Below, one piece after another: positions 29,801 to 37,556 of a DNA stretch of 64,000 nucleotides; position 1 is the first letter of the stretch, and each line of letters starts with the position of its first letter. The stretch is taken from contig NZ_JXKD01000015.1 in NCBI RefSeq assembly GCF_001885765.1, positions 1-64,000 of the forward strand. The letters are read 5' to 3'. The position numbers and the translations under genes were made by a program. A model generated the notes under the pieces. It ran no database searches and had not been told where the DNA came from. It saw nothing but the letters and a program-made list of their open reading frames with translations. This DNA comes from Enterococcus aquimarinus (lineage in GTDB: Bacteria > Bacillota > Bacilli > Lactobacillales > Enterococcaceae).

Positions 29801-29927
29801 GCTAGCATCTACTAGTGCTAGCATACAACTATAATGAAAGCGATTTACTAATTAATCGTTCTTGATTTTTCTTACAAATTTAATCAACGAATCCCCTTTT
29901 TACTTGTATGCTAGTATTTACTAGTTG
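29801..29927 (+). promoter_or_regulatory. paired operator-like repeats ahead of the LacI-family gene
   Basis: Two copies of an 18-bp motif, GCTAGCATCTACTAGTGC (29801-29818) and GCTAGTATTTACTAGTTG (29910-29927), share 14 of 18 bases 109 bp apart. The second contains the perfect palindrome CTAGTA-TT-TACTAG. The first also has GCTAGCA/TGCTAGC arms (29801-29822) right at the predicted transcript start. Between them ATGAAAGCGATTTAC (29834-29848) matches the CcpA cre consensus at 13 of 15 positions. Autoregulation by looping is inferred. Confidence 0.6.
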
Positions 29928-29968
29928 ATTATGATACGATATTTTTCGTTAAAGGAGTTGAACGTCCA

Positions 29969-31006
29969 ATGAGTATTACAGTGAAAGATGTTGCAAAAAA
30001 AGCAGGGGTTGCTACATCCACTGTTTCACGAGTGATTAATAATCACTCCAGCATATCAGAAGAAACAAAAAAGAAAGTCCGAAAAGTAATGGACGAACTA
30101 GGGTACACTCCGAATCTGGCGGCTCGCAATTTAGGGAAACGAAGTGCTAGTGCGATTGGTGTTATTTTGCCACCCTTAAATTCGAAGGAGCGTTTAGGCA
30201 ATCCTTTTTATTTAGAGACGATCGAAACAATTAATGAGGAAGCGCGTAAATCAAATATGTCGGTCGCCGTAGCTTCTGCTAGAGATTTTGAGACCTTATT
30301 AGCCAATGTTGAACGTATGCATCGGCAAAAACAAGTTGATGGCTTTATTCTTACTTATTCCGATAAATATGATCCAATTATTACCTATTTAGTTGAAGAA
30401 AACATTCCTTTCACGTTAATTGGACAACCTTATCAACAAGAAGAAAAAATCATTTATGTCGATAACGACAATCAACTATTAGGTAAACAAGCCACCGAGC
30501 ATTTGATTGAAAAAGGACATCAAAAGATTTTATTCATCACGAATACAACGCATGAAAATTTATATTATGAACGCTTTTTTGGCTATCAAAAAGCGTTAAT
30601 GATGACAGGATTACCTGTTTTCCCAGCAGTTTCCTTTGAAAAAACAGAAGATTATCCGAATTTCGCGGAAGTTTTAAAAGAAACGCAAGCAACGGCTCTC
30701 GTCGTTATCGATGATTTGTTTGCCGTTCGTATTATGCAGCTTGCGACGCTCTTAGGGTACAAGGTCCCCGACGATTTATCGGTCATTAGTTTTAATAATT
30801 CAATTTTTACAACGTTAATTCATCCTTACTTAACGAGTATCGATATTGATGTTGCTTCCTTAGGTGAGATTGCGACGCAACAATTAATGACGCAACTCAC
30901 TAAAACCGAAGCACAAAGCAGTCTACGAGTTGTTGTACCGCATGAATTGATTCAGCGTGAAACCGTCTTAAATAAGCACAATATGAATAAAACCTATCCT
31001 CTCTAA
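29969..31006 (+). CDS. LacI-family transcriptional regulator (MalR-like)
   Basis: The N-terminal helix-turn-helix VKDVAKKAGVATSTVSRVIN and hinge YTPNLAARNLGKR are followed by a periplasmic-binding-like effector domain (GVILPPL to the C-terminus), 345 aa. It most resembles MalR/RliB-type regulators, but there is no sugar operon nearby. manA converges on it from the other side. Its operators and cre-like site suggest autoregulation and catabolite control. The stop codon lies inside the loop of its terminator. Confidence 0.9.
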   Translation: MSITVKDVAKKAGVATSTVSRVINNHSSISEETKKKVRKVMDELGYTPNLAARNLGKRSASAIGVILPPLNSKERLGNPFYLETIETINEEARKSNMSVAVASARDFETLLANVERMHRQKQVDGFILTYSDKYDPIITYLVEENIPFTLIGQPYQQEEKIIYVDNDNQLLGKQATEHLIEKGHQKILFITNTTHENLYYERFFGYQKALMMTGLPVFPAVSFEKTEDYPNFAEVLKETQATALVVIDDLFAVRIMQLATLLGYKVPDDLSVISFNNSIFTTLIHPYLTSIDIDVASLGEIATQQLMTQLTKTEAQSSLRVVVPHELIQRETVLNKHNMNKTYPL

Positions 31007-31024
31007 ACTGAAAGGATAGGTTTT
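30989..31024 (+). terminator. terminator overlapping the 3' end of the LacI-family gene
   Basis: AAAACCTATCCT (30989-31000) and AGGATAGGTTTT (31013-31024) are perfectly complementary and followed by T. The left arm encodes the last residues and the stop codon (31004-31006) lies in the loop. Confidence 0.9.
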
Positions 31025-31070
31025 TTCGTATTCGTAAAATAATCAATTCGTTACAGAAGATTAGCTAAAC

Positions 31071-32024
31071 TTATTTCCCAGGTTCAGAGGCAATCAGTTT
31101 GAGTTCCCCTTTTATTTCCCAACGCTCAATTTGGTTTGGTAAAATGAAACTCGTTCCCATTGTTAATGGATACGTCTTTTCATCCACGATTAATTCCCCT
31201 TCACCCGTAATCACAGTCACTAAGGTATAAGGAGCCGCTTTTTCCATGCTCAAAAGACCGTTAACTTGCCATTCATACACATTAAAAAAGTCAGTTTTTA
31301 AGTACGTAACGACGGTCGAGTCACCGATTTTTTCTTCCACAATCGCATTTTCAGGGCGATTTGATGGGACCGTTGTGACATCGATTGATTGTTGAATATG
31401 TAGTTCACGGGTTTGTCCCGCATCATCTTTACGATCATAGTCGTATACGCGATAAGTTGTATCAGAACTCTGTTGCGTTTCTAAAATCATAATCCCTTTG
31501 CCAATCGCATGAATTGTCCCACTTGGAACAAAGAAAAAATCACCTTTTTTTACCGGTACGCGGGTTAATAAGTCTTCCCAACGACCTTCTTGAATCATCG
31601 TTGTTAATTCTTCTTTGGTTTGTGCATTGTGTCCATAAATAATTTCAGCTCCTGGTTGAGCATCAATAATATACCAGCATTCTGTCTTCCCTAATTCACC
31701 CTCGTGTTTCAAGCCATAGGTATCGTCTGGATGAACTTGTACCGATAAATCGTCTTCGGCATCTAAAATTTTTATTAATAATGGAAAAACGTCTTCCGTT
31801 GGTTGACCAAAAAGCGCCTTCTCGTTTGCCCATAATTGATCTAATGTTTGGCCTTTGTAGGGACCGTTTTCAATCATACTCACGCCATTAGGATGCGCAC
31901 TAATTGCCCAGTCTTCCCCGATTTTATCACTTGGAATGTCATAGCCAAATACCGTCTTTAACCGGCTACCACCCCATATTTTTTCTTGGAATACTGGCTT
32001 CATAAATAATGGTTGCATACTCAC
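31071..32024 (-). CDS. manA: mannose-6-phosphate isomerase, class I
   Basis: A zinc enzyme that interconverts mannose-6-P and fructose-6-P. The metal ligands lie in SVQVHPDDTYGLKHEGELGK and PSGTIHAIGKGI, and the substrate-site region is TYRVYDYDRKDD. At 317 aa it is the short Firmicutes form. The likely start is GTG 32024 with GGAG 6 bp upstream. The ATG two codons later is a possible alternative. It is monocistronic, and no PTS gene is near. Confidence 0.94.
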   Translation of the reverse strand: MSMQPLFMKPVFQEKIWGGSRLKTVFGYDIPSDKIGEDWAISAHPNGVSMIENGPYKGQTLDQLWANEKALFGQPTEDVFPLLIKILDAEDDLSVQVHPDDTYGLKHEGELGKTECWYIIDAQPGAEIIYGHNAQTKEELTTMIQEGRWEDLLTRVPVKKGDFFFVPSGTIHAIGKGIMILETQQSSDTTYRVYDYDRKDDAGQTRELHIQQSIDVTTVPSNRPENAIVEEKIGDSTVVTYLKTDFFNVYEWQVNGLLSMEKAAPYTLVTVITGEGELIVDEKTYPLTMGTSFILPNQIERWEIKGELKLIASEPGK

Positions 32025-32136
32025 ACTCTTCTCCTTTTGATTGCGTATTTCTTGGTTATTATAACATGGTTCACTAATTTATTTCAGCTAAATAAAGGGT
32101 TTTTATAAAAGAGAGTCGAATAACTGGGCTCTTAAA

Positions 32137-32162
32137 AAAAGAAGAAGCATGCTTCTTCTTTT
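32137..32162. terminator. palindromic terminator between the VOC gene and manA
   Basis: A perfect 26-bp palindrome centred on GCATGC, with T-tracts on both strands (AAAGAAGAAGC/GCTTCTTCTTT). It begins 5 bp after the VOC gene stop. Confidence 0.85.
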
Positions 32163-32166
32163 AAAG

Positions 32167-32949
32167 TTATTTATTCTTTTTGAGGATAAACCACCATTCA
32201 ATCCCCATTGGATCAAAAATCGTTAAAATTTGTTTCTTTTTATCGATGTAAAAGTCTTGTTCTTTTTCGATTAAATGCTGTTCTAAGGCAAGTAAGTCTG
32301 CTTCTTCAATCGTAAATTTCAAGAAATCCAGTCCTAAGACTTCATCTTCAGCTGTCATAAATTGCTTCCCAGCCGTATCAGTCAATGTTAATAATGGCAC
32401 TGTCGCAGCTACCCCTAAAATATCATTGAAAAAAAGTTGCGCTTTTGCTTGATTCGGAACATTCAAATGAATCCCCGTAATCTCAGTTTCTGCCGTTAAC
32501 AAGGTTGTTTCATCGCCTTGTTTTAATAATTCTTCAGAAGTGGCTACTGCTTCATTTGTTGGTTCAAAATAGATGACTAATTGATTTCCTTCTGGATCTT
32601 CGATGATTAATTGAATAGAATCTTCCTTCAGTGTCAATCCGATAACAGGACTTTCACGTTTTAAGGCACGAGAATAAATACTCGCAATTTCTGCTAAACT
32701 TGCTACTTTTAACGTATAATGTTGTAATTTTTTGATTTCTCCAAAATGAGGATACGCTCGTGGACTTTCTTCTAACCATAGATGTTCTTTGTTACTTCCC
32801 TTAATCCCCATCATTGCTAAGGCATTCTCTTCTTGTATTAGAGAAAAACCGACGATTCCTTGATAGAAAGCAATCATTTTGTCGCGATCTTTCACCCGAA
32901 TCGTAATTGTTTCTAATGTAGCCGTTTCTCCTAATGTAAAACTCGACAT
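32167..32949 (-). CDS. two-domain VOC (glyoxalase/extradiol dioxygenase-like) protein, CatE type
   Basis: A 260-aa protein with two vicinal-oxygen-chelate repeats: about residues 10-125 (IRVKDRDKMIAFYQGIVGF, HYTLKVASLAEI, VIYFEP) and 145-255 (GIHLNVPNQAKAQLFFNDIL). It resembles Bacillus CatE/YfiE-like proteins annotated as catechol 2,3-dioxygenases. The metal ligand set is not clear enough to promise dioxygenase activity. I choose ATG 32949, with GAGAGG 9 bp upstream. The longer reading adds 20 residues over that RBS. Confidence 0.82.
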   Translation of the reverse strand: MSSFTLGETATLETITIRVKDRDKMIAFYQGIVGFSLIQEENALAMMGIKGSNKEHLWLEESPRAYPHFGEIKKLQHYTLKVASLAEIASIYSRALKRESPVIGLTLKEDSIQLIIEDPEGNQLVIYFEPTNEAVATSEELLKQGDETTLLTAETEITGIHLNVPNQAKAQLFFNDILGVAATVPLLTLTDTAGKQFMTAEDEVLGLDFLKFTIEEADLLALEQHLIEKEQDFYIDKKKQILTIFDPMGIEWWFILKKNK

Positions 32950-33137
32950 CTCAAACTTCCTCTCTTTAACTTCTTTGACTATTGTACTGTTGAACGCTTT
33001 ATTAGGCAACTAAAAACCTAACACTTTTTGATAGAAAATAAACAACAATCGCCGGCAAAAAGGAAAAATTCGCATCTTTATCTCTTTTTAGTCAATCTAT
33101 GATAAAGTAGTAGAAAGAGGAAAAGGAGGAATTCCCT

Positions 33138-33563
33138 GTGGAAAATTGTATTTTTTGTAAAATTATCGCGAAAGAAATCCCGAGTTACCCGATTTACGAA
33201 GACGAGGACGTCTATGCTTTTTTAGATATTTCTCAAACAACTCCTGGCCATACGCTACTCGTGCCTAAAAAACATGTATCTGATATTTTTGATTATGATG
33301 AGACACTCGCTAGCGCTACATTTTCTCGTCTACCAAAAGTAGCACGCGCAATCGAGTCCGCTTTTCCTGAGTTAGCAGGATTAAACATTATTAATAACAA
33401 TAAAGAACTGGCTTACCAAACTGTTTTTCATTCACATATCCACTTGGTTCCACGCTTCACGAAAGCAGACGATTTTGCGATTCACTTTGGTAACCATACT
33501 GGAAAAGCGACTGCGCAAGAAATGACGGACTTAGCTCAAAAAATTGCAGAGCAGGTGAAATAA
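33138..33563 (+). CDS. hit: HIT-family nucleotide hydrolase
   Basis: A histidine-triad hydrolase acting on adenosine nucleotide conjugates. The HIT motif is HSHIHLVPRF, and N-terminal CIFCKIIAKEIPS carries the zinc-associated CxxC. It is 141 aa, with start GTG and GGAGGAATTCCCT upstream. It directly precedes a ytxH-type gene with no gap. The hit/ytxH/prsA/yhaM-N-O content matches the Bacillus yha region. Confidence 0.95.
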   Translation: MENCIFCKIIAKEIPSYPIYEDEDVYAFLDISQTTPGHTLLVPKKHVSDIFDYDETLASATFSRLPKVARAIESAFPELAGLNIINNNKELAYQTVFHSHIHLVPRFTKADDFAIHFGNHTGKATAQEMTDLAQKIAEQVK

Positions 33564-33917
33564 ATGATGAAACAATTTATCAAAGGACTTTTTGTCGGCG
33601 GAACAATTGGCGGTGTCGGTGGTTTATTATTTGCCCCACGTAAAGGATCAGAAACGCTTAAAATATGGGAAGAACCGATTAAAGAAACGGCGGCAACCAT
33701 TCAAACCGTCAAAGAAGATTACCAAACGGTGAATGACAATCTCGCTAAGACTCAAGAAATCGCGAAGACAAGTTTACCGGCCTTTCAAAAATCATTAGAA
33801 GAAGATCTGAGAGCGTTCCAATTTCAAGCAAGGCCTCGTATTAATCGGATTAATGAACAGTTAACTTTACTCCAACAACACCTAGAAAACTCGCCTTTGA
33901 ATAAAACGACGAAATAA
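33564..33917 (+). CDS. YtxH-domain protein
   Basis: A 117-aa small protein. A glycine-rich hydrophobic N-terminus (GLFVGGTIGGVGGLLFAPRKG) is followed by a helical, probably coiled-coil, tail. This is the YtxH/YhaH pattern of membrane-linked stress proteins of unknown function. Its ATG follows the hit stop codon immediately, so the two genes are co-translated. No clear terminator follows, only a T9 run at 33941-33949. Confidence 0.82.
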   Translation: MMKQFIKGLFVGGTIGGVGGLLFAPRKGSETLKIWEEPIKETAATIQTVKEDYQTVNDNLAKTQEIAKTSLPAFQKSLEEDLRAFQFQARPRINRINEQLTLLQQHLENSPLNKTTK

Positions 33918-33977
33918 GAAGTTTCTTTGAATTTCCAGAGTTTTTTTTTTGAATGCGTTCTTTTCTAAAATAGAGTG

Positions 33978-33986
33978 TGGTATAGT
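33978..33986 (+). promoter_or_regulatory. extended -10 promoter of prsA
   Basis: TGG-TATAGT (-10 at 33981-33986) with a poor -35 lies about 60 bp before the prsA start, after the T9 run that follows ytxH. Confidence 0.5.
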
Positions 33987-34046
33987 AGGAACTGTTAATC
34001 GTACCGTAACGAAAATAGAATTTAGATAACAGGAGTGCAACTATCC

Positions 34047-35063
34047 ATGACAAAGAAAAAAATTATTTTAGCATTAGCAACATCAATGAGTATCCTGGCC
34101 TTAGCAGCTTGCTCTAGCGAGACTAAAAACACTGAAATCGCAACAATGAAAGGCGGTACTATTACTGCACTTGATTTTTACGATAATGCTCGTACGCAAC
34201 AAAGTAGTCAACAAATCGTATTTGACATGATTTTATCGAAAGTCTTCACGAAACACTATGGCGAAGACATTACGGATAAAGAAATTGAAGAAGAATTAAA
34301 AGCGGTATTCGGCGATGCTGATATCGATGAGCAGTTAAAACAAGCTAACATGACACGTGAAGAAGCGAATAAATTAATGCGCGATCGTCTTTCTTTTGAC
34401 AAAGGTTTACGTTCACATGTTGAATTAACCGATGCGGACTTAAAAGCAGCTTGGGAAGCTTTCCATCCTGAAGTTGAAGCACAAATCATTCTAGTGACTT
34501 CTGAAGAAGAAGCAACTGATTTGTTAAAACAAGTGAATGAAAAAGATGCGAACTTTGGCGAAATTGCAAAAGAAAATTCATTGGATGCGTCAAGCGCCGA
34601 AGAAGGAGCTGTAACATTTAGCTCTGCAACGGATACCACAACGATTCCTGCTGAAGTAAAGCAAGCAGCATTTGCTTTAAAAGATGGCGAAATCTCTGAG
34701 ATTATCCCGGTTCAATCTGCTTATGGCACACCAACTTACTACATTGTGAAAATGGTGAAAAATACACCAAAAGGCAATGACATGAGTAAATTTGAAGATG
34801 AAGTGAAAGAAGCGGCAACGAATGCAAAACTAGCCGATCAAACATTCATCAATCAAGTGATTGGTGAAGAATTAATTAAAGCCAACGTAAAAATTAAAGA
34901 TGATGCTTTTGCAACTATCTTAACAACATTCATTGATGCAGCAACACCAACGGAAGAAACAGAAGAAACAGAAGCAACCGATGACACGACAGATACTAAA
35001 GCAACAGAAGACAAGGAAACAGAAACTTCTGAATCCGTAACGACTGAAACAGAATCTAAATAA
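34047..35063 (+). CDS. prsA: foldase lipoprotein PrsA
   Basis: An extracytoplasmic peptidyl-prolyl isomerase that helps secreted proteins, including PBPs, to fold. The lipobox LALAACSS places the lipidated Cys at residue 22. A SurA-like N-domain (DMILSKVFTKHYGEDITD) is followed by a parvulin domain (EAQIILVTSEEEATDLL to YYIVKMVKNTP). The last 40 residues are a Thr/Glu-rich acidic tail. I start at ATG 34047 (338 aa). The GTG four codons earlier overlaps the AGGAG. The parvulin domain departs from consensus, so isomerase activity may be weak. Confidence 0.92.
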   Translation: MTKKKIILALATSMSILALAACSSETKNTEIATMKGGTITALDFYDNARTQQSSQQIVFDMILSKVFTKHYGEDITDKEIEEELKAVFGDADIDEQLKQANMTREEANKLMRDRLSFDKGLRSHVELTDADLKAAWEAFHPEVEAQIILVTSEEEATDLLKQVNEKDANFGEIAKENSLDASSAEEGAVTFSSATDTTTIPAEVKQAAFALKDGEISEIIPVQSAYGTPTYYIVKMVKNTPKGNDMSKFEDEVKEAATNAKLADQTFINQVIGEELIKANVKIKDDAFATILTTFIDAATPTEETEETEATDDTTDTKATEDKETETSESVTTETESK

Positions 35064-35112
35064 TAGTTAACACGTCTCGTTTTTTAATCATTGACGGGGC
35101 GTTTTAACTATT
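35062..35112 (+). terminator. terminator after prsA
   Basis: AATAGTTAA (35062-35070) pairs with TTAACTATT (35104-35112) and the stem continues through ACGTCTCG/CGGGGCGT with G-U pairs. It begins at the prsA stop. T-rich sequence follows. Confidence 0.75.
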
Positions 35113-35163
35113 TTCAATAGAAATTTTATTTTTGTCTCACATGTCTCAAACCGAAATACTAAG

Positions 35164-35205
35164 CTAATCAATGAAGAGATTGTTCATTTCATTGGTTAGT
35201 TTTTT
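35164..35205 (+). terminator. second terminator downstream of prsA
   Basis: CTAATCAATGA (35164-35174) pairs with TCATTGGTTAG (35189-35199) with one G-U, followed by six T. No gene lies between this and the first terminator, so it may be a backup or may end a short unannotated transcript. Confidence 0.72.
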
Positions 35206-35230
35206 GACGTATATTAAAGGTGAAAACGTT

Positions 35231-35363
35231 ATGAGAATCTCCGTAAATCTTTAGGTTAATGGCAGATGTAATAAAAGAAGCGAATCTGTATTCTGAAAAA
35301 TCTACTTGTACGGAAGAAGTAACAGAGAAGATGGCGAAAAAACGAATATCCTTTAAATCATGA
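35231..35363 (+). CDS. possible small ORF upstream of the diguanylate cyclase, perhaps frameshifted
   Basis: From ATG 35231, with AAAGGTG 8 bp upstream, the frame reads MRISVNL and stops. The +1-shifted frame continues open through ATG 35259 to TGA 35363 and encodes MADVIKEANLYSEKS... with a coding-like composition (34 aa). Removing one A from the AAA at about 35245 would join them into about 43 aa. The stop lies 4 bp before the GAGGAGG of the cyclase gene. I do not recognise the product. It could be a real small protein, a remnant, or chance. Confidence 0.3.
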
Positions 35364-35382
35364 TTCTGAGGAGGCCCATAGA

Positions 35383-36360
35383 ATGGAAGAGTTATACAAA
35401 ACACTCTTAAAAGAAAATGCTGCTTTAAAACGCTTGAACAAAGAATTATCCGAACAACTATTTAAAGAGGACTTCACGCATTACCCTTGGATGGGCAATC
35501 TTGGACATTGGTATTGGGACTATCCCGAAAACCAAGTCACCTTTAATCCTTTAAAGGCTGAAGCTATTGGATACAAGAATGAAGATTTACCTGAAGATGT
35601 CGGGTTTGAATTTTTCACGCAAAAAATCCATCCTGAAGACTACGAACATGTTATGGAACAAATGCGAGCACACTTACAAGGTGAAACGCCCGTCTGGGAA
35701 GTCAAATATCGAATTCTAGCCAAAGACGGCTCTTGGAAAGTTTTTTATGATCGTGGTAAAATCACGCAACGAGACGCCAATCAGAAACCACTCTTTCTCT
35801 CAGGGATCGTTTTTGACGTAACTGAAAGTGAATGTAGTCTGCAAGAAGAAATTCAAAAAGCTCGTTACTGGCAGAATCAGGCGCAATACGATCATTTAAC
35901 ACAATTATATTCGCGCTACGAGTTAGAAAGACAACTCAATCTCCTTGACCAAAAGACCCGCCAAACAAAAGGTAGCTATACGTTAATCATTATCGATATC
36001 GATTGTTTCAAAAACATTAATGACACACATGGGCATTTAATGGGCGATTATGCCATCAGTCAAATGGGAGCTGCCATTGCAAATGCTTGTCGTTATTCTG
36101 ATATTACTGGACGCTATGGTGGCGATGAATTTCTGATTGCGCTACCGGATACAAGTAAGGAACAAGCACTCAATATTGCGAGTCGAATACAAAGCGAATT
36201 TGTCAACAAGCCTTTCCTATCAGGCTTAAATCCTTCAATCAGTGGTGGCGTTGCAACGAGTAGCGAAGCCACAGATATCCGAAAAATGATTGCACTTGCA
36301 GATGAAAGACTCTATTTAGCGAAAAAAAATGGCCGTAGTCAAATTGTGATTGCTTCGTAA
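35383..36360 (+). CDS. PAS-GGDEF diguanylate cyclase
   Basis: The enzyme makes c-di-GMP from two GTP. A short N-terminal coiled coil is followed by a PAS domain (about 25-150; LGHWYWDYPENQVTFNP, FHP-like QKIHPEDYE, WEVKYRILAKDGSWK) and a GGDEF domain. Catalytic features are intact: DIDCFKNINDTHGHLMGD (Mg and guanine binding) and the active loop GRYGGDEF (about residue 246), with an inhibitory I-site RYSD five residues before it. No transmembrane helix or signal peptide, so it is a cytosolic sensor. RBS is GAGGAGG. No EAL, HD-GYP or PilZ gene is in the window. Confidence 0.93.
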   Translation: MEELYKTLLKENAALKRLNKELSEQLFKEDFTHYPWMGNLGHWYWDYPENQVTFNPLKAEAIGYKNEDLPEDVGFEFFTQKIHPEDYEHVMEQMRAHLQGETPVWEVKYRILAKDGSWKVFYDRGKITQRDANQKPLFLSGIVFDVTESECSLQEEIQKARYWQNQAQYDHLTQLYSRYELERQLNLLDQKTRQTKGSYTLIIIDIDCFKNINDTHGHLMGDYAISQMGAAIANACRYSDITGRYGGDEFLIALPDTSKEQALNIASRIQSEFVNKPFLSGLNPSISGGVATSSEATDIRKMIALADERLYLAKKNGRSQIVIAS

Positions 36361-36401
36361 TTCTTGATTTCAAGTAGCACGTTTTAGAACATTAGCCGTA
36401 A

Positions 36402-36449
36402 AAAAACCGTATTTCCTTTATTCGTTTGAATAAAGAGAATACGGTTTTT
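36402..36449 (+). terminator. terminator after the diguanylate cyclase gene
   Basis: AAAAACCGTATT (36402-36413) pairs with AATACGGTTTTT (36438-36449), with an inner CTTTATTC/GAATAAAG stem. It is symmetrical and may also serve transcripts from the right. Confidence 0.9.
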
Positions 36450-36573
36450 CGTCTAAGATTAGCTTAATATTTTTTAGTAAAGTCATGAACTACTAACAAT
36501 TTATGGCATTCAAACAATCGTTTTTCCCAATTAAAATCATTGTCCGCACGTCAACAAGTATGTACCTTAGCTA

Positions 36574-37515
36574 TTAAACATCTTTTGGGACATAAAAACT
36601 ACGATTATCCATACCAAAAATCCGATCCGTATATTCCCCTGGTGTTGTTTGGCGAATAGAGGTTAACATCATTTGCATGGAAGCATCGAGATTATCAATT
36701 TGGTGCAAGATTTCTGCTTCTAAAAGACGCGGTCGTACCGGTGAACCATATTCTAATAAACCGTGGTGGGATAAGACCATGTGTCGCAAAATCACGACAT
36801 CTTCTACTGTATCATCAATTTTTAAAGCGAGACAAGCTTTCGTAATTTCTTCATCCACCACGACCAAATGTCCTACGAGGTTCCCAATTAACGTATATTC
36901 CGTCGTCATTGCTCCACTAAGTTCAATTACTTTCCCGAGATCATGTAAAATAATCCCTGCATAAAGGAGCGAAGCATTCAGTTCTGGGTACTCACTCACG
37001 ATTGCCTTACCTAAACGCAACATGGTCGTTGTATGATGTGCCAGACCACTCGCATAGGCGTGATGATTGCGCTTAGCTGCTGGATATTCAAAGAATTCTT
37101 TTTGGTATTTTGTTAATAAATAACGAACAATCCGGTTCCAATGTGGATTGGTAATTTCAAACAACGTCTGGCTAATTTCAGCTTCCATCGCTTCTTTTTT
37201 AATCGGTGCTCGTTCCATATAAAGTGTTGGATCCGCGGCTTCTTCCGTTGCTAATCGTAGTTGCATAATTTTCACTTGGGGCGTCCCTTGATAGAGCTCA
37301 CGTTTGCCACTTAACATCACCACTCGCCCTGCCTGGAAACGCTCGACTTCTTCTTCAGAAGCATCCCAAAACTTGCCGTCAATCGTACCTGAAGTATCTT
37401 GAAAGGTAAACGCGATAAACGTCTTACCATTTTTAGCTTTGCGAATATCGGCATTTTTGATTAAAGTGTACATTTGAAACTCTTCATCGACTACTAATTC
37501 ACGTATTTTCTTCAT
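36574..37515 (-). CDS. yhaM: 3'-5' exoribonuclease YhaM
   Basis: YhaM trims RNA 3' ends in Gram-positive bacteria. An N-terminal OB-fold (FIAFTFQDTSGTIDGKFWDA) is followed by an HD domain (HHTTTMLRLGKAIV, YAGIILHDLGKVIEL, HHGLLEYGSPVRPRL). I place the start at ATG 37515 (MKKIRELVVD, 313 aa), which matches the family length of about 314. The open frame extends to 37629 but would overlap yhaN. The RBS is weak, and an in-frame GTG at 37551 is an alternative. It follows yhaO-yhaN in one operon. Confidence 0.9.
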   Translation of the reverse strand: MKKIRELVVDEEFQMYTLIKNADIRKAKNGKTFIAFTFQDTSGTIDGKFWDASEEEVERFQAGRVVMLSGKRELYQGTPQVKIMQLRLATEEAADPTLYMERAPIKKEAMEAEISQTLFEITNPHWNRIVRYLLTKYQKEFFEYPAAKRNHHAYASGLAHHTTTMLRLGKAIVSEYPELNASLLYAGIILHDLGKVIELSGAMTTEYTLIGNLVGHLVVVDEEITKACLALKIDDTVEDVVILRHMVLSHHGLLEYGSPVRPRLLEAEILHQIDNLDASMQMMLTSIRQTTPGEYTDRIFGMDNRSFYVPKDV

Positions 37516-37556
37516 ATCTTTTGTTTTTGCCAAAACAAAAACATTCGTCACATCCT

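Noticed and set aside
32167-32949. aromatic ring-cleavage pathway
   Set aside because: The VOC protein resembles CatE, but it stands alone with no other aromatic degradation gene, so a catabolic pathway is not supported.
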